5,385 nucleotides of DNA from Competibacteraceae bacterium UBA2788 (lineage in GTDB: Bacteria; Pseudomonadota; Gammaproteobacteria; Competibacterales; Competibacteraceae), in assembly GCA_002352185.1 (NCBI GenBank), contig DEHY01000024.1:9663-15047 (forward strand). Reading direction: 5' to 3'. Under the pieces are notes generated by a model that had not been told where the DNA came from, made no database searches, and worked only from the letters and a program-made list of their open reading frames with translations. This document shows, in pieces, positions 1 through 5,385 of this stretch. Every line of letters begins with the position of its first letter. Within the stretch, counting starts at the first letter, position 1. A program made the translations under genes and the position numbers.

Positions 1-772
1 TGATCGGGTAAATATCGAAGCGGGTATTGGGCGCGACGATTTGAAACCCAGGCGGCGGCCCCGCCAGCATCGGAGCTTGCCGGGGCCGCTTTACCACCAC
101 TCGCCGCTGGGCGCAGCACAGCGCGGCAGCCAACAGCTCCGGCGCGTCATCATCATCCCCGACCCACTGTCGCAACAGCCGCATTTCCTTTTTGACCAGC
201 GCCGTTTTTTGCCGGTGCGGGTACATCGGATCGAGATACACCACTTCGGGCCGCTGGCTTTCCGCCAGCCCTCGCAGATAGTCCCGCCCGTCCGCTGTGA
301 TCAAATGCAGCCGTTCCGTCACCAGCAGGCCAATATCAGGCGTGCGGGCGGCGCGCTGCAAACCATCGCGCAGCAGTGCGGCAATGATTGGAGCGCGTTC
401 GATCAACTGTACCGTGCAACCGAGACTCGCCAGCACAAAGGCGTCGCGTCCCAGCCCGGCGGTGGCATCCACCACAGTCGGCGTCGCACCGCCTTTCAGC
501 CCCACCGCTCGCGCCAGCGGCTGATTGCGCCCACCGCCAAAGCGCCGCCGATGCGCGACAGCGCCCGCCGCGAAGTCAACGTACACGGGACCGGGTGCAT
601 CCGCTCCCAGCTCCCGCAATTCCAATCGTTCCACAGTCTGAACCAGCAAGTGAGTGAAGCAGGTTGCGGTCGCGCCAGCCGGATCGATGATCCAGGGAAG
701 CCCAAGCTCCAGGGCCAAAGCGGCGGCAGCCGGATTGGCAGTTGGCTCGGCGCTCACCACGACATGGAACAT
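1..772 (-). CDS. rsmJ: 16S rRNA (guanine-1516-N2)-methyltransferase RsmJ (C-terminal end cut by window edge)
   Basis: RsmJ methylates G1516 of 16S rRNA on N2, using S-adenosylmethionine, in the cytoplasm. Translation from the ATG at 772-770 gives 257 codons without a stop before the window edge. Seen in order: a variable N-terminal part; VYVDFAAGAVAHRRRFGGGR at about 63-82, the RsmJ signature with the basic HRRRFGGGR core; the SAM-binding motif I VVDATAGLGRDAFVLASLG at about 100-118; an acidic E125 after the next strand; and the YLDPMYPHRQKTALVKKEM stretch at 179-197, which holds the DPMYP catalytic-type motif. The visible end (RFDIYPI) matches the end of E. coli RsmJ (250 aa, RFDIY near its C-terminus), so only a few residues are missing. 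No clear Shine-Dalgarno precedes the ATG; an in-frame TTG five codons upstream (787-785) is a possible but weaker start. It lies downstream of the phasin gene but is separated from it by a terminator, so it probably has its own short promoter region or relies on read-through. The identification rests on strong motif recall. Confidence 0.94.
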   Translation of the reverse strand, partial: MFHVVVSAEPTANPAAAALALELGLPWIIDPAGATATCFTHLLVQTVERLELRELGADAPGPVYVDFAAGAVAHRRRFGGGRNQPLARAVGLKGGATPTVVDATAGLGRDAFVLASLGCTVQLIERAPIIAALLRDGLQRAARTPDIGLLVTERLHLITADGRDYLRGLAESQRPEVVYLDPMYPHRQKTALVKKEMRLLRQWVGDDDDAPELLAAALCCAQRRVVVKRPRQAPMLAGPPPGFQIVAPNTRFDIYPI

Positions 773-800
773 TGGGGCAGAATTCAATGTGAGCGGCGCC

Positions 801-831
801 AAAAACGGAAACGCCCCGCGCTGGCGGGGCG
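801..831 (-). terminator. Rho-independent terminator of the phasin gene
   Basis: Read on the minus strand, a perfect 8-bp stem CGCCCCGC / GCGGGGCG (831-824 with 819-812) closes a 4-nt loop. It is followed by TTTCCGTTTTT (811-801), a slightly interrupted T-tract. It begins about 20 nt after the phasin stop codon and ends about 28 nt before the rsmJ ATG. It should end the phasin transcript and insulate rsmJ from it. The plus strand has no comparable T-tract after the stem, so the element looks one-directional. Confidence 0.8.
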
Positions 832-851
832 ACGATCCGGATCTGAGGCAT

Positions 852-1205
852 TCATGCGGCTTTGGGCAATACATCTTCCAGCGTGGCCTGGGTCAGGTTA
901 TCCATCTCGGTTTTGAAACGCGCCACCATATCCGACATGATCCGGGCGTCATTCATCAGCTTGCGCTGCATGGTCTGGGCGATTTCCGCCTGACGCTTGC
1001 AAAAGTCCTGCAAGCTTTCAAGGTCGGTGATTTCGGCAGCGGCCCTGAGCTGATTGATGCCGATGTCCAGATAGGATTTGAGCGCGTTCATTTGAAAGAT
1101 CAGGATATTCTCCATGTTCCCGATGAACAGCCGGTTAACCTTGATCAGAGGTTCCGGCAGGGCTTGCGGGGTTTCCAGCGCTTTACTGAACAGGTTGATA
1201 ATCAT
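852..1205 (-). CDS. Phasin family protein (PHA granule-associated)
   Basis: This gene encodes a small, probably all-helical protein of 117 aa. It has the look of the Phasin_2 family: an amphipathic run with N-terminal IINLFSKA, then NMENILIFQMNALKSYLDIG at about 30-49, LRAAAEITDLESLQDFCKRQ at about 53-72, and a helical tail rich in Met, Arg and Lys, ending in LPKAA. The middle pattern (helix, then 'aaei.d.esl..f...q') is what I know from phasins. These coat polyhydroxyalkanoate granules, controlling granule size and number and keeping other proteins off the polymer surface. There is no signal peptide or membrane segment. The ATG at 1205-1203 is supported by a GAGGAA ribosome binding site 6 nt upstream. 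The gene is monocistronic: it has its own promoter with two dyads upstream and an intrinsic terminator downstream. No PHA synthase or other pha gene is visible here. Because phasins are low-complexity helical proteins, family assignment from sequence alone is less secure than for enzymes. Confidence 0.85.
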   Translation of the reverse strand: MIINLFSKALETPQALPEPLIKVNRLFIGNMENILIFQMNALKSYLDIGINQLRAAAEITDLESLQDFCKRQAEIAQTMQRKLMNDARIMSDMVARFKTEMDNLTQATLEDVLPKAA

Positions 1206-1211
1206 GGCGAA

Positions 1212-1217
1212 TTCCTC
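1212..1217 (-). promoter_or_regulatory. Ribosome binding site of the phasin gene
   Basis: GAGGAA on the minus strand lies 6 nt before the ATG at 1205. This is a near-ideal Shine-Dalgarno, fixes the start codon, and fits a protein that is made in large amounts. Confidence 0.8.
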
Positions 1218-1235
1218 GGCAGGGGGAAAAGGATT

Positions 1236-1250
1236 TATTGCAGTGCAATA
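1236..1250. promoter_or_regulatory. Perfect dyad over the phasin -10/transcription start (candidate PhaR operator)
   Basis: TATTGCAGTGCAATA is a perfect inverted repeat with 7-bp arms around one central base. It covers the last bases of the predicted -10 box and the expected start site of the phasin promoter. The TTGCA/TGCAA half-sites resemble the TGC-rich targets reported for PhaR, the repressor that releases phasin genes when PHA granules form. The dyad is seen directly; PhaR as its ligand is inferred. Confidence 0.55.
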
Positions 1251-1275
1251 TAATAAAAATAATGTTGCAACGCAA
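1247..1275 (-). promoter_or_regulatory. Sigma70-like promoter of the phasin gene
   Basis: On the minus strand, a -35 box TTGCGT (1275-1270) and a -10 box TATATT (1252-1247) are separated by exactly 17 bp of AT-rich DNA. Transcription would start near 1240, leaving a leader of roughly 35 nt that contains the GAGGAA ribosome binding site. The base composition here drops sharply compared with the GC-rich genes around it. Both boxes are overlapped by inverted repeats that look like operators. Confidence 0.7.
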
Positions 1276-1278
1276 CAT
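1262..1278. promoter_or_regulatory. Perfect dyad over the phasin -35 box (second candidate PhaR operator)
   Basis: ATGTTGCAACGCAACAT is an inverted repeat with perfect 7-bp arms and a 3-bp centre. It fully contains the predicted -35 hexamer. It shares the TTGC/GCAA half-sites of the other dyad, whose centre lies about 27 bp away, so two regulator molecules could bind about two and a half helical turns apart, on roughly opposite faces of the DNA. The regulator is not encoded in the window. Confidence 0.55.
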
Positions 1279-1334
1279 CAGACGGGGGATTTCTTCAGAA
1301 GACATTCAGGGGGCGGCGGGTGGCTGAGAGCTTG

Positions 1335-1358
1335 ATTCATTCGCCATGCGAAATGAAT
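1335..1358. repeat. Imperfect inverted repeat upstream of the aspartoacylase-like gene
   Basis: ATTCATTCGC (1335-1344) pairs with GCGAAATGAAT (1348-1358), with one bulged A and a CAT centre. It lies 14 bp before the TTG at 1373 and 44 bp before the ATG at 1403. There is no T-tract on either strand, so it is not an intrinsic terminator. It sits where an operator for the plus-strand genes could lie: a weak -35-like TTGATT (1332-1337) and a poor -10-like TGAATA (1354-1359) overlap it. No function is demonstrated. Confidence 0.35.
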
Positions 1359-1372
1359 AAACTGAGCTACGA

Positions 1373-2389
1373 TTGTCAGAGATAACCAACAATTTTTGGT
1401 CAATGTGGCGGAATGAAGCCTGGAGTGCCAAGTCGATGCCCGGATTGATTGCACGGTGGCGTGGTGAAAATTCCATTCTCCATCACGATATTGGCCCACG
1501 GGAGCGTACTCCACGGCTGGCGCTGGTGGCGGATATCCATGATCAGGATGTGAACGGGATGTTCGTGCTGTCGCGGCTGGCAGCATTTTTGCGCGATGTT
1601 GAAGCGGGCGAACGGCGGGGGTTGCGCCTGCGCGAACGGGTGCTAATCGTACCTACGGTCGGCGCTAATGCGGATGGGCAGGAAGTCAACGCCAGACGGA
1701 TCGGCTGGGCACGGTGGGCGGTCACGGAAGCGGTGGTGGCGCTGACCCGGATTGCCTACTATCGGGTGGAAATTCATCCCGCCAGTCTGGATGTCGAGGA
1801 GATGCCGCAACTGCGGTTGTACGCGCCTAATGATGATGAACGAGCCAGCGCGTGTCTGTTTGGGCTGCCGGCGGTGATCGAACGACCGTTGGAACCGACG
1901 GATACGCCCGGTTTAATGCGGATTTGGCGGCTGCACAGCGGCGAGAATTTCGCGATTCATGCCGGGCAGACCGGCAGTTTACAAACGGCGCACTGCGAAA
2001 CCCTGTTCCGCGCCCTGGTGGCGTTTCTGGATCGGACCGGGATCGTCAGCGGACTGCGTCTGGCCGATGACGAGGAAAACTTGCGTTACTTCGGTTTGCG
2101 ACAGACGTTCGTGGTGCTGGCGGAACAGTCGGGTATTTTCTCCTCGCGTCAGGAAGTCGGTCGCTGGGTAAAGGCGGGCGAGGATTTGGGCCGGGTTTAT
2201 GATGGCTTCACCGGCGGCGAGCGGGCGCGGGTTGTGGCGCCCGTGGCGGGGCTGCTGGCCAGCCTGCGCCGACAACCGCTGTTACAGGCGGGTGATCTGG
2301 TGGCCCGGATTCTGATGCCGGAGAGTGCGATCCAGCGCGGGCGGGCGAAACGGGTGGAGGAATCGCTTGAACCACGATGCGGCCAATGA
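1373..2389 (+). CDS. Succinylglutamate desuccinylase/aspartoacylase-like protein (M14 family), possibly degenerate
   Basis: The family consists of zinc enzymes that remove acyl groups from amino acids. From a TTG at 1373 the product is 338 aa; ATG 1403 (328 aa) and ATG 1436 (317 aa, with GGAG 10 nt upstream) are alternative starts, and I cannot decide between them. Seen, in 338-aa numbering: VADIHDQDVNG at 52-62, at the place of the usual HGxE zinc motif (H56, but D59 instead of Glu); DGQEVNARR at 101-109, where the family has DINR; VEIHPASLDVEEMPQ at 132-146, with the second zinc His (H135); and NFAIHAGQTG at 192-201, where the catalytic Glu normally sits. The C-terminal biotinyl-lipoyl-like barrel at about 247-314 holds GRVYDGFTG and VVAPVAGLL. 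The architecture is complete, but several active-site positions deviate, so substrate and activity are uncertain. The gene overlaps pcm by 23 nt and is probably cotranscribed with it. Confidence 0.78.
   Translation: MSEITNNFWSMWRNEAWSAKSMPGLIARWRGENSILHHDIGPRERTPRLALVADIHDQDVNGMFVLSRLAAFLRDVEAGERRGLRLRERVLIVPTVGANADGQEVNARRIGWARWAVTEAVVALTRIAYYRVEIHPASLDVEEMPQLRLYAPNDDERASACLFGLPAVIERPLEPTDTPGLMRIWRLHSGENFAIHAGQTGSLQTAHCETLFRALVAFLDRTGIVSGLRLADDEENLRYFGLRQTFVVLAEQSGIFSSRQEVGRWVKAGEDLGRVYDGFTGGERARVVAPVAGLLASLRRQPLLQAGDLVARILMPESAIQRGRAKRVEESLEPRCGQ
2356..2362 (+). promoter_or_regulatory. Ribosome binding site that decides the TTG start of pcm
   Basis: GGAGGAA, an almost full anti-Shine-Dalgarno match, ends 4 nt before the TTG at 2367 (the GGAGG core is 6 nt away). 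It lies inside the end of the upstream gene. The further-upstream in-frame GTG at 2325 has no such site and would add a Gly/Arg-rich N-terminus unlike Pcm. Confidence 0.75.
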
Positions 2390-3050
2390 CTCTGAGCGTG
2401 CGCTGCGGCATCTGCTGGAACAGGTGGTTGCCGAGACCCGCGAAACGGGTGATCGCACCGGCTGCCATACCCTCAGCGCACGGGTTCTGGAAGCGCTGGC
2501 GGCGGTTCCCCGGCATCGTTTTGTGCCGCCGGATTTGTTGGAATGGGCTTATGCGGATAGGCCGCTGCCCATCGGGCGCGGTCAAACCATATCCCAGCCG
2601 TTCATCGTTGCGCTGATGACGGAATTGTTGGACCTCAGGCCGGACGCAGTGGTGCTGGAGATCGGCACCGGGTCAGGCTATCAGACGGCGGTGCTGGCCC
2701 GGTTGGCGCGACAGGTGTATTCCGTCGAGCGGATTCCTGCATTGGCTACAGCCGCCGCCCGTCGCCTGGAGGAACTCGGTTTTATTAATGTCGAAATCCG
2801 TGCTGATGATGGCGCTCAGGGCTGGGAGGAACATGCGCCCTTTGATGGGATCATGGTGACGGCGGCGGCGGATGAGACGCCACCCGCGCTGGTGCGGCAA
2901 CTGAAGCCGGGCGGGCGACTGGTTATTCCCGTCGGCCTGCCGCAGCGGACCCAGGATCTGCGTCTGCTGCACAAGGACGAAAATGGCGTGGTGCATGACC
3001 GCAGCGTGTTGCCCGTCGTGTTTGTGCCGCTCATCCGTGACCATGAGTGA
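2367..3050 (+). CDS. pcm: Protein-L-isoaspartate O-methyltransferase
   Basis: Pcm methylates abnormal L-isoaspartyl residues in aged proteins with S-adenosylmethionine, starting their conversion back to aspartate in the cytoplasm. From the TTG at 2367 the protein has 227 aa; E. coli Pcm has 208, so there is an N-terminal extension of roughly 20 aa. Seen: VPRHRFVPPDLLEWAYADRP at about 47-66, PIGRGQTISQPFIVALMTEL at 68-87 with the active-site Ser/Gln stretch, SAM motif I VVLEIGTGSGYQTAVLA at 95-111, the VYSVERI acidic strand after it, then PFDGIMVTAAADETPPALV and LKPGGRLVIPVG, ending in VVFVPLI. All are diagnostic and intact. No in-frame ATG occurs in the early part, so a TTG start is required or a much longer GTG form is used. 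The gene begins 23 nt before the stop of the aspartoacylase-like gene, suggesting translational coupling. Its stop lies 2 bp from the 3' end of the convergent dGTPase gene. Confidence 0.96.
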   Translation: MNHDAANDSERALRHLLEQVVAETRETGDRTGCHTLSARVLEALAAVPRHRFVPPDLLEWAYADRPLPIGRGQTISQPFIVALMTELLDLRPDAVVLEIGTGSGYQTAVLARLARQVYSVERIPALATAAARRLEELGFINVEIRADDGAQGWEEHAPFDGIMVTAAADETPPALVRQLKPGGRLVIPVGLPQRTQDLRLLHKDENGVVHDRSVLPVVFVPLIRDHE

Positions 3051-3052
3051 AA

Positions 3053-4885
3053 TCAGCCGGTCGGCAGGGAAATTCCGGTGAGTTTCTTGAACAGTGTTAC
3101 TGCGTAGGAATCGGTCATGCCGGAGACGAAATCGGTGATGGCCAGCACCCGGCGATAGATATCGGCGACAGGCTGGCGGCCCGATCCTGCGAACTGTTCC
3201 GGGATCAGATGAATCAGCATCCGGCTCTTGGGCGAAGCAGACGAACCATTGGCGGCTATATCGTTGACCGTGGTGACGAATGCTTCCAACAGCCCGCCCA
3301 GCACCTCGAAACCGGCGGCTTCCACTTCCACCACCGGTCGGGACACGTAGACCTGAGACTCGCCACAATCCTTGAGGGCGCGCATCGCCCCGGCGGCGGG
3401 GATCATATCCAGCAGTTCCTCGGTCAATCCGCCCGCCAAAATCATCTCCTCGCTTTCCATGAAGCACTGATGCACCTGCTCGATGATGGCGCCAATCGCT
3501 TTGGCGCGCAGGTATTCGATGCGCTCCTTGGGCCGGGTGACGTAGGCCAGCTTGCGCTGAGCGCGGTCTGCGGCGCCGGTCAGCGGCAACAGCAGATCGC
3601 GAACTTCTTCATAGCGTAACTGCTGGAGCCGAAAGGCGTCTTCCACGTCGATGATCCGGTAGCAGATGTCATCGGCGGCTTCGACCAGCCAGGCGAGCGG
3701 ATGCCGACTCCAGGCGCCCGGTGCTACCGATTCCAATTCCAGTGACCCGGCAACCTCGGCGAACAAGCCCTGATCATCCTGGTAGAAGCCGAATTTTTTG
3801 AAGGCGATGCCGGGCGGCGGATCGGTCGGCAGCGCCGAGGCGCGGGGGTATTTGGTGAAAGCGCCCAGTGTGGCGCAGGTCAGTTGCATCCCGCCGGGAT
3901 TATCGGGACTTTGCAGCCGGGTGATGATGCGAAAACCCTGGGCGTTGCCCTCGAAGCGCAGGAAATCCTGCCGTTGCGCTTCGGTTAGCGCTTCCAGCAC
4001 CGCACGCCCGGTCGCGGAGGCGGTGAACCACAGCCGGATAGCGTCTTCGCCAGCGTGGCCGAACGGCGGATTGCCGATGTCGTGCGCCAGACAGGCGGCG
4101 GCGACCACCGCGCCAAAATCCTGCGGGTAGACTCCGTGCAGGCCATGACGGCGGATCACGCTGTCGCCGACCATCGTCCCCAGCGAGCGCCCGACGCTGG
4201 ACACTTCCAGGCTGTGGGTCAGGCGGGTGCGGACGTAATCGCTCTGCGAGAGCGGGAAAACCTGGGTTTTATCCTGTAACCGCCGGAACGCCGAGGAAAA
4301 CACGATGCGGTCGAAATCGCGCTGAAAATCGGTGCGCGCTTCGCTGTCGGGCGGCTGGCGGGATACGCCCAGACGGGCGCGGGAAAGCAGGCGGTTCCAG
4401 TCCATGCGGCGCGGTCGGTGGGGGGCGGGATTAACGTCAAGCATAGCCGATGCGGCGGTTTCAAGCGGTATCGGGCATGAGGGTGGCTGCTGAACGGCAA
4501 CCCGACTGCCGGGCGGAGCATGTTCATCGCAGCAGACTCGCAGTTGGCGGCGGTGATAGCGCAGTTGCCCCGGCGCGCCGCATTGCTCGCAAATGACGCT
4601 GGACTGTTGTTCCGCCGCTGCGCACAGCGCATGAATGTAGGCGTCAGCCTGATCCACGCTGAAGCGCAGCGCGCCGAGTTCCTGCTTGACCTGCACCGCC
4701 AGCGGGTCCAGCCCAGCCGGTATTGCATGGGCGGTGATGTCGGCGGCCAGTTGGCGGATCAAGGTAGACCAGCCATCGTCGCACTCGAAACCGAAGCCCA
4801 TCAGATTCTGGGTGATCGGCAGATGGCGACCGCGAAACAGTTGGGGAAATTCGGCGAACAGTCGTTCGGTCAGTGCGGGGTTCAT
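3053..4885 (-). CDS. dgt: dGTP triphosphohydrolase with an extra N-terminal zinc-ribbon-like domain
   Basis: The C-terminal part is an HD-domain dNTPase that splits dGTP into deoxyguanosine and triphosphate. Numbering from ATG 4885 (610 aa), the dGTPase module starts near MDWNRLLSRARLG (161-173), as free-standing family members do. It has AFRRLQDKTQVFPL (199-212), RTRLTHSLEV (219-228, metal His 224), the HD pair in LAHDIGNPPFGHAGE (266-280, H268/D269), GFRIITR (317-323) and EAADDICYR (402-410, metal Asp 405 or 406). This module of about 450 aa is full length. In front lies a separate domain (1-123) with NLMGFGFECDDGW (27-39), VKQELGALRF (66-75) and a C99-x2-C102 ... C119-x2-H122 cluster, then a Pro-rich linker (124-160). 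Similar small stand-alone proteins exist, as far as I recall; their function is unknown to me. The ATG at 4885 overlaps the upstream yheS stop as ATGA; an upstream in-frame ATG at 4939 lies inside yheS and is less likely. Whether the product stays a single polypeptide is untested. Confidence 0.92.
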   Translation of the reverse strand: MNPALTERLFAEFPQLFRGRHLPITQNLMGFGFECDDGWSTLIRQLAADITAHAIPAGLDPLAVQVKQELGALRFSVDQADAYIHALCAAAEQQSSVICEQCGAPGQLRYHRRQLRVCCDEHAPPGSRVAVQQPPSCPIPLETAASAMLDVNPAPHRPRRMDWNRLLSRARLGVSRQPPDSEARTDFQRDFDRIVFSSAFRRLQDKTQVFPLSQSDYVRTRLTHSLEVSSVGRSLGTMVGDSVIRRHGLHGVYPQDFGAVVAAACLAHDIGNPPFGHAGEDAIRLWFTASATGRAVLEALTEAQRQDFLRFEGNAQGFRIITRLQSPDNPGGMQLTCATLGAFTKYPRASALPTDPPPGIAFKKFGFYQDDQGLFAEVAGSLELESVAPGAWSRHPLAWLVEAADDICYRIIDVEDAFRLQQLRYEEVRDLLLPLTGAADRAQRKLAYVTRPKERIEYLRAKAIGAIIEQVHQCFMESEEMILAGGLTEELLDMIPAAGAMRALKDCGESQVYVSRPVVEVEAAGFEVLGGLLEAFVTTVNDIAANGSSASPKSRMLIHLIPEQFAGSGRQPVADIYRRVLAITDFVSGMTDSYAVTLFKKLTGISLPTG

Positions 4886-5385
4886 GACATGCTTTCGTTT
4901 GTTAGCAGCATTTCCAGCGCTTCCTGCACTTCCATCCACTCACCCTCGATTTCCGCCAGTTCTTTATCCACTTGCGCCTTGCGCAGCAGCAATTCCTTGA
5001 GCCGATTTTTGTTGGCGTCCTCGTACAGCGCCGGTTCCGCCAGTTCACTCTGCAACCGGGTCTGCTCGGTGTGCAGCTTTTCCAATCGTTGCTCCAGCTT
5101 CCTGATTTGCTGCTCCAGCGGTTTGCGTTTCGCTGCAAGCTGCTGGCGACGTTCCGCCTCCTGTCGTTTTTGCTCGCGGCGATCATTGGCGCTGCCGCTG
5201 CCATTGCCGGTGGCGCACGACGCAGCATCGCGGCTGAGGGTTCGTTGCCGCTCGTTCAGCCAGTCGCGGTAATCATCGAGATCGCCATTAAACGGTTGCA
5301 CCCGACCTTCTGCGACCAGCAGAAATTCATCGGTGGTGGTGCGCAGCAGGTGCCGGTCGTGTGAGACCACGATCATCGCGCCCTG
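4882..5385 (-). CDS. yheS: YheS-like ABC-F ATPase (C-terminal part; 5' end outside window)
   Basis: ABC-F proteins are soluble twin-ATPase proteins that act on ribosomes rather than on membrane transport. Only the last 167 residues are visible. They open with QGAMIVVSHDRHLL, the end of the second ATPase domain with the switch (H-loop) His. Then come a beta strand LLVAEGRVQPF and GDLDDYRDWLNERQRTLSR, a hallmark of ABC-F proteins and very close to E. coli YheS (GDLEDYQQWL). A charged spacer rich in Arg, Lys, Glu and Gln follows, then a C-terminal coiled coil over roughly the last 95 residues (KLEQRLEKLHTEQTRL ... KELAEIEGEW), as in YheS/Uup types. YheS is the best fit because of the matching DDYRDWL segment, the tail length, and ELYD/ALYEDANK-like wording in the coiled coil. 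Uup is the main alternative. The Walker motifs and first domain lie outside the window. It overlaps the dGTPase gene by 4 nt, so the two are probably cotranscribed. Confidence 0.9.
   Translation of the reverse strand, partial: QGAMIVVSHDRHLLRTTTDEFLLVAEGRVQPFNGDLDDYRDWLNERQRTLSRDAASCATGNGSGSANDRREQKRQEAERRQQLAAKRKPLEQQIRKLEQRLEKLHTEQTRLQSELAEPALYEDANKNRLKELLLRKAQVDKELAEIEGEWMEVQEALEMLLTNESMS

Noticed and set aside
41..916. Long plus-strand reading frame of 291 codons
   Set aside because: It lies antisense to rsmJ and the phasin end, gives an Arg/Gln/His-rich product with no recognisable domain, and runs through the phasin terminator. It is a shadow of GC-rich coding DNA.
1332..1359. TTGATT/TGAATA as a promoter for the aspartoacylase-like gene
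   Set aside because: The spacing of 16 bp is acceptable but the -10 match is poor, so I do not list it as a separate feature.
2673..3467. Minus-strand reading frame of 264 codons across the pcm/dGTPase junction
   Set aside because: It is antisense to pcm and out of frame with the dGTPase gene, both of which have clear motifs; its own product resembles nothing.
3047..3619. Plus-strand reading frame of 190 codons starting at the pcm stop
   Set aside because: It is entirely antisense to the conserved C-terminal part of the dGTPase and has a low-complexity Gly/Asp/His composition; it is a shadow.
4405..4444. Internal ATGs at 4444 or 4405 as the true start of a separate dgt gene
   Set aside because: Neither has a visible Shine-Dalgarno and the frame is open through the whole linker. 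The linker is short, though, so absence of a stop alone is not decisive and the possibility is kept in the fusion finding.
4886..4939. Upstream ATG at 4939 adding 18 residues to the dGTPase
   Set aside because: It would overlap yheS by more than 50 nt and add a Gly/Ala/Asn stretch, whereas the ATG at 4885 gives a 4-nt ATGA overlap and a natural N-terminus.
4520..5272. Plus-strand reading frame of 250 codons with a Ser/Cys-rich end
   Set aside because: It is antisense to the dGTPase N-terminal domain and the yheS coiled coil. The Ser/Cys/Leu repetition is the mirror image of the Glu/Lys/Arg-rich coiled coil.

Overview
The window looks like ordinary chromosome from a GC-rich proteobacterium, most likely a gammaproteobacterium. 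The evidence for this is RsmJ and a YheS-type ABC-F protein, both closest to the enterobacterial proteins I remember, plus a Pcm with the E. coli-style motif set. The phasin gene says the cell stores polyhydroxyalkanoate (PHA). A PHA-accumulating gammaproteobacterium such as a Competibacter-type or purple-sulfur relative would fit, but that is only an inference. I see no insertion sequence, phage gene, tRNA, rRNA or CRISPR array.

Layout from left to right. Positions 1-772 (minus) hold nearly all of rsmJ, whose last few codons lie outside the window. A compact intrinsic terminator at 801-831 separates it from a small phasin gene at 852-1205 (minus). The divergent control region 1206-1372 contains a good sigma70-like promoter for the phasin, with one perfect TGC/GCA dyad over its -35 and another over its -10/start. 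This resembles the way the PHA-responsive repressor PhaR is known to control phasin genes. On the plus strand follow an aspartoacylase/succinylglutamate desuccinylase-like gene (about 1373-2389) and, overlapping it, pcm (2367-3050), which probably starts at a TTG behind a strong ribosome binding site.

The right part is on the minus strand: the 3' end of a yheS-like ABC-F ATPase gene (4882-5385) overlaps by ATGA the start of a long gene (3053-4885). That gene encodes a dGTP triphosphohydrolase carrying an extra N-terminal domain of about 120 residues with a CxxC...CxxH zinc-ribbon-like cluster. The 3' ends of this gene and pcm face each other with only 2 bp between them.

The points most worth a second look are the fused N-terminal domain on the dGTPase, the apparently degenerate active site of the aspartoacylase-like protein beside a protein-aspartate repair enzyme, and the paired dyads at the phasin promoter. 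None of these amounts to a demonstrated new system.
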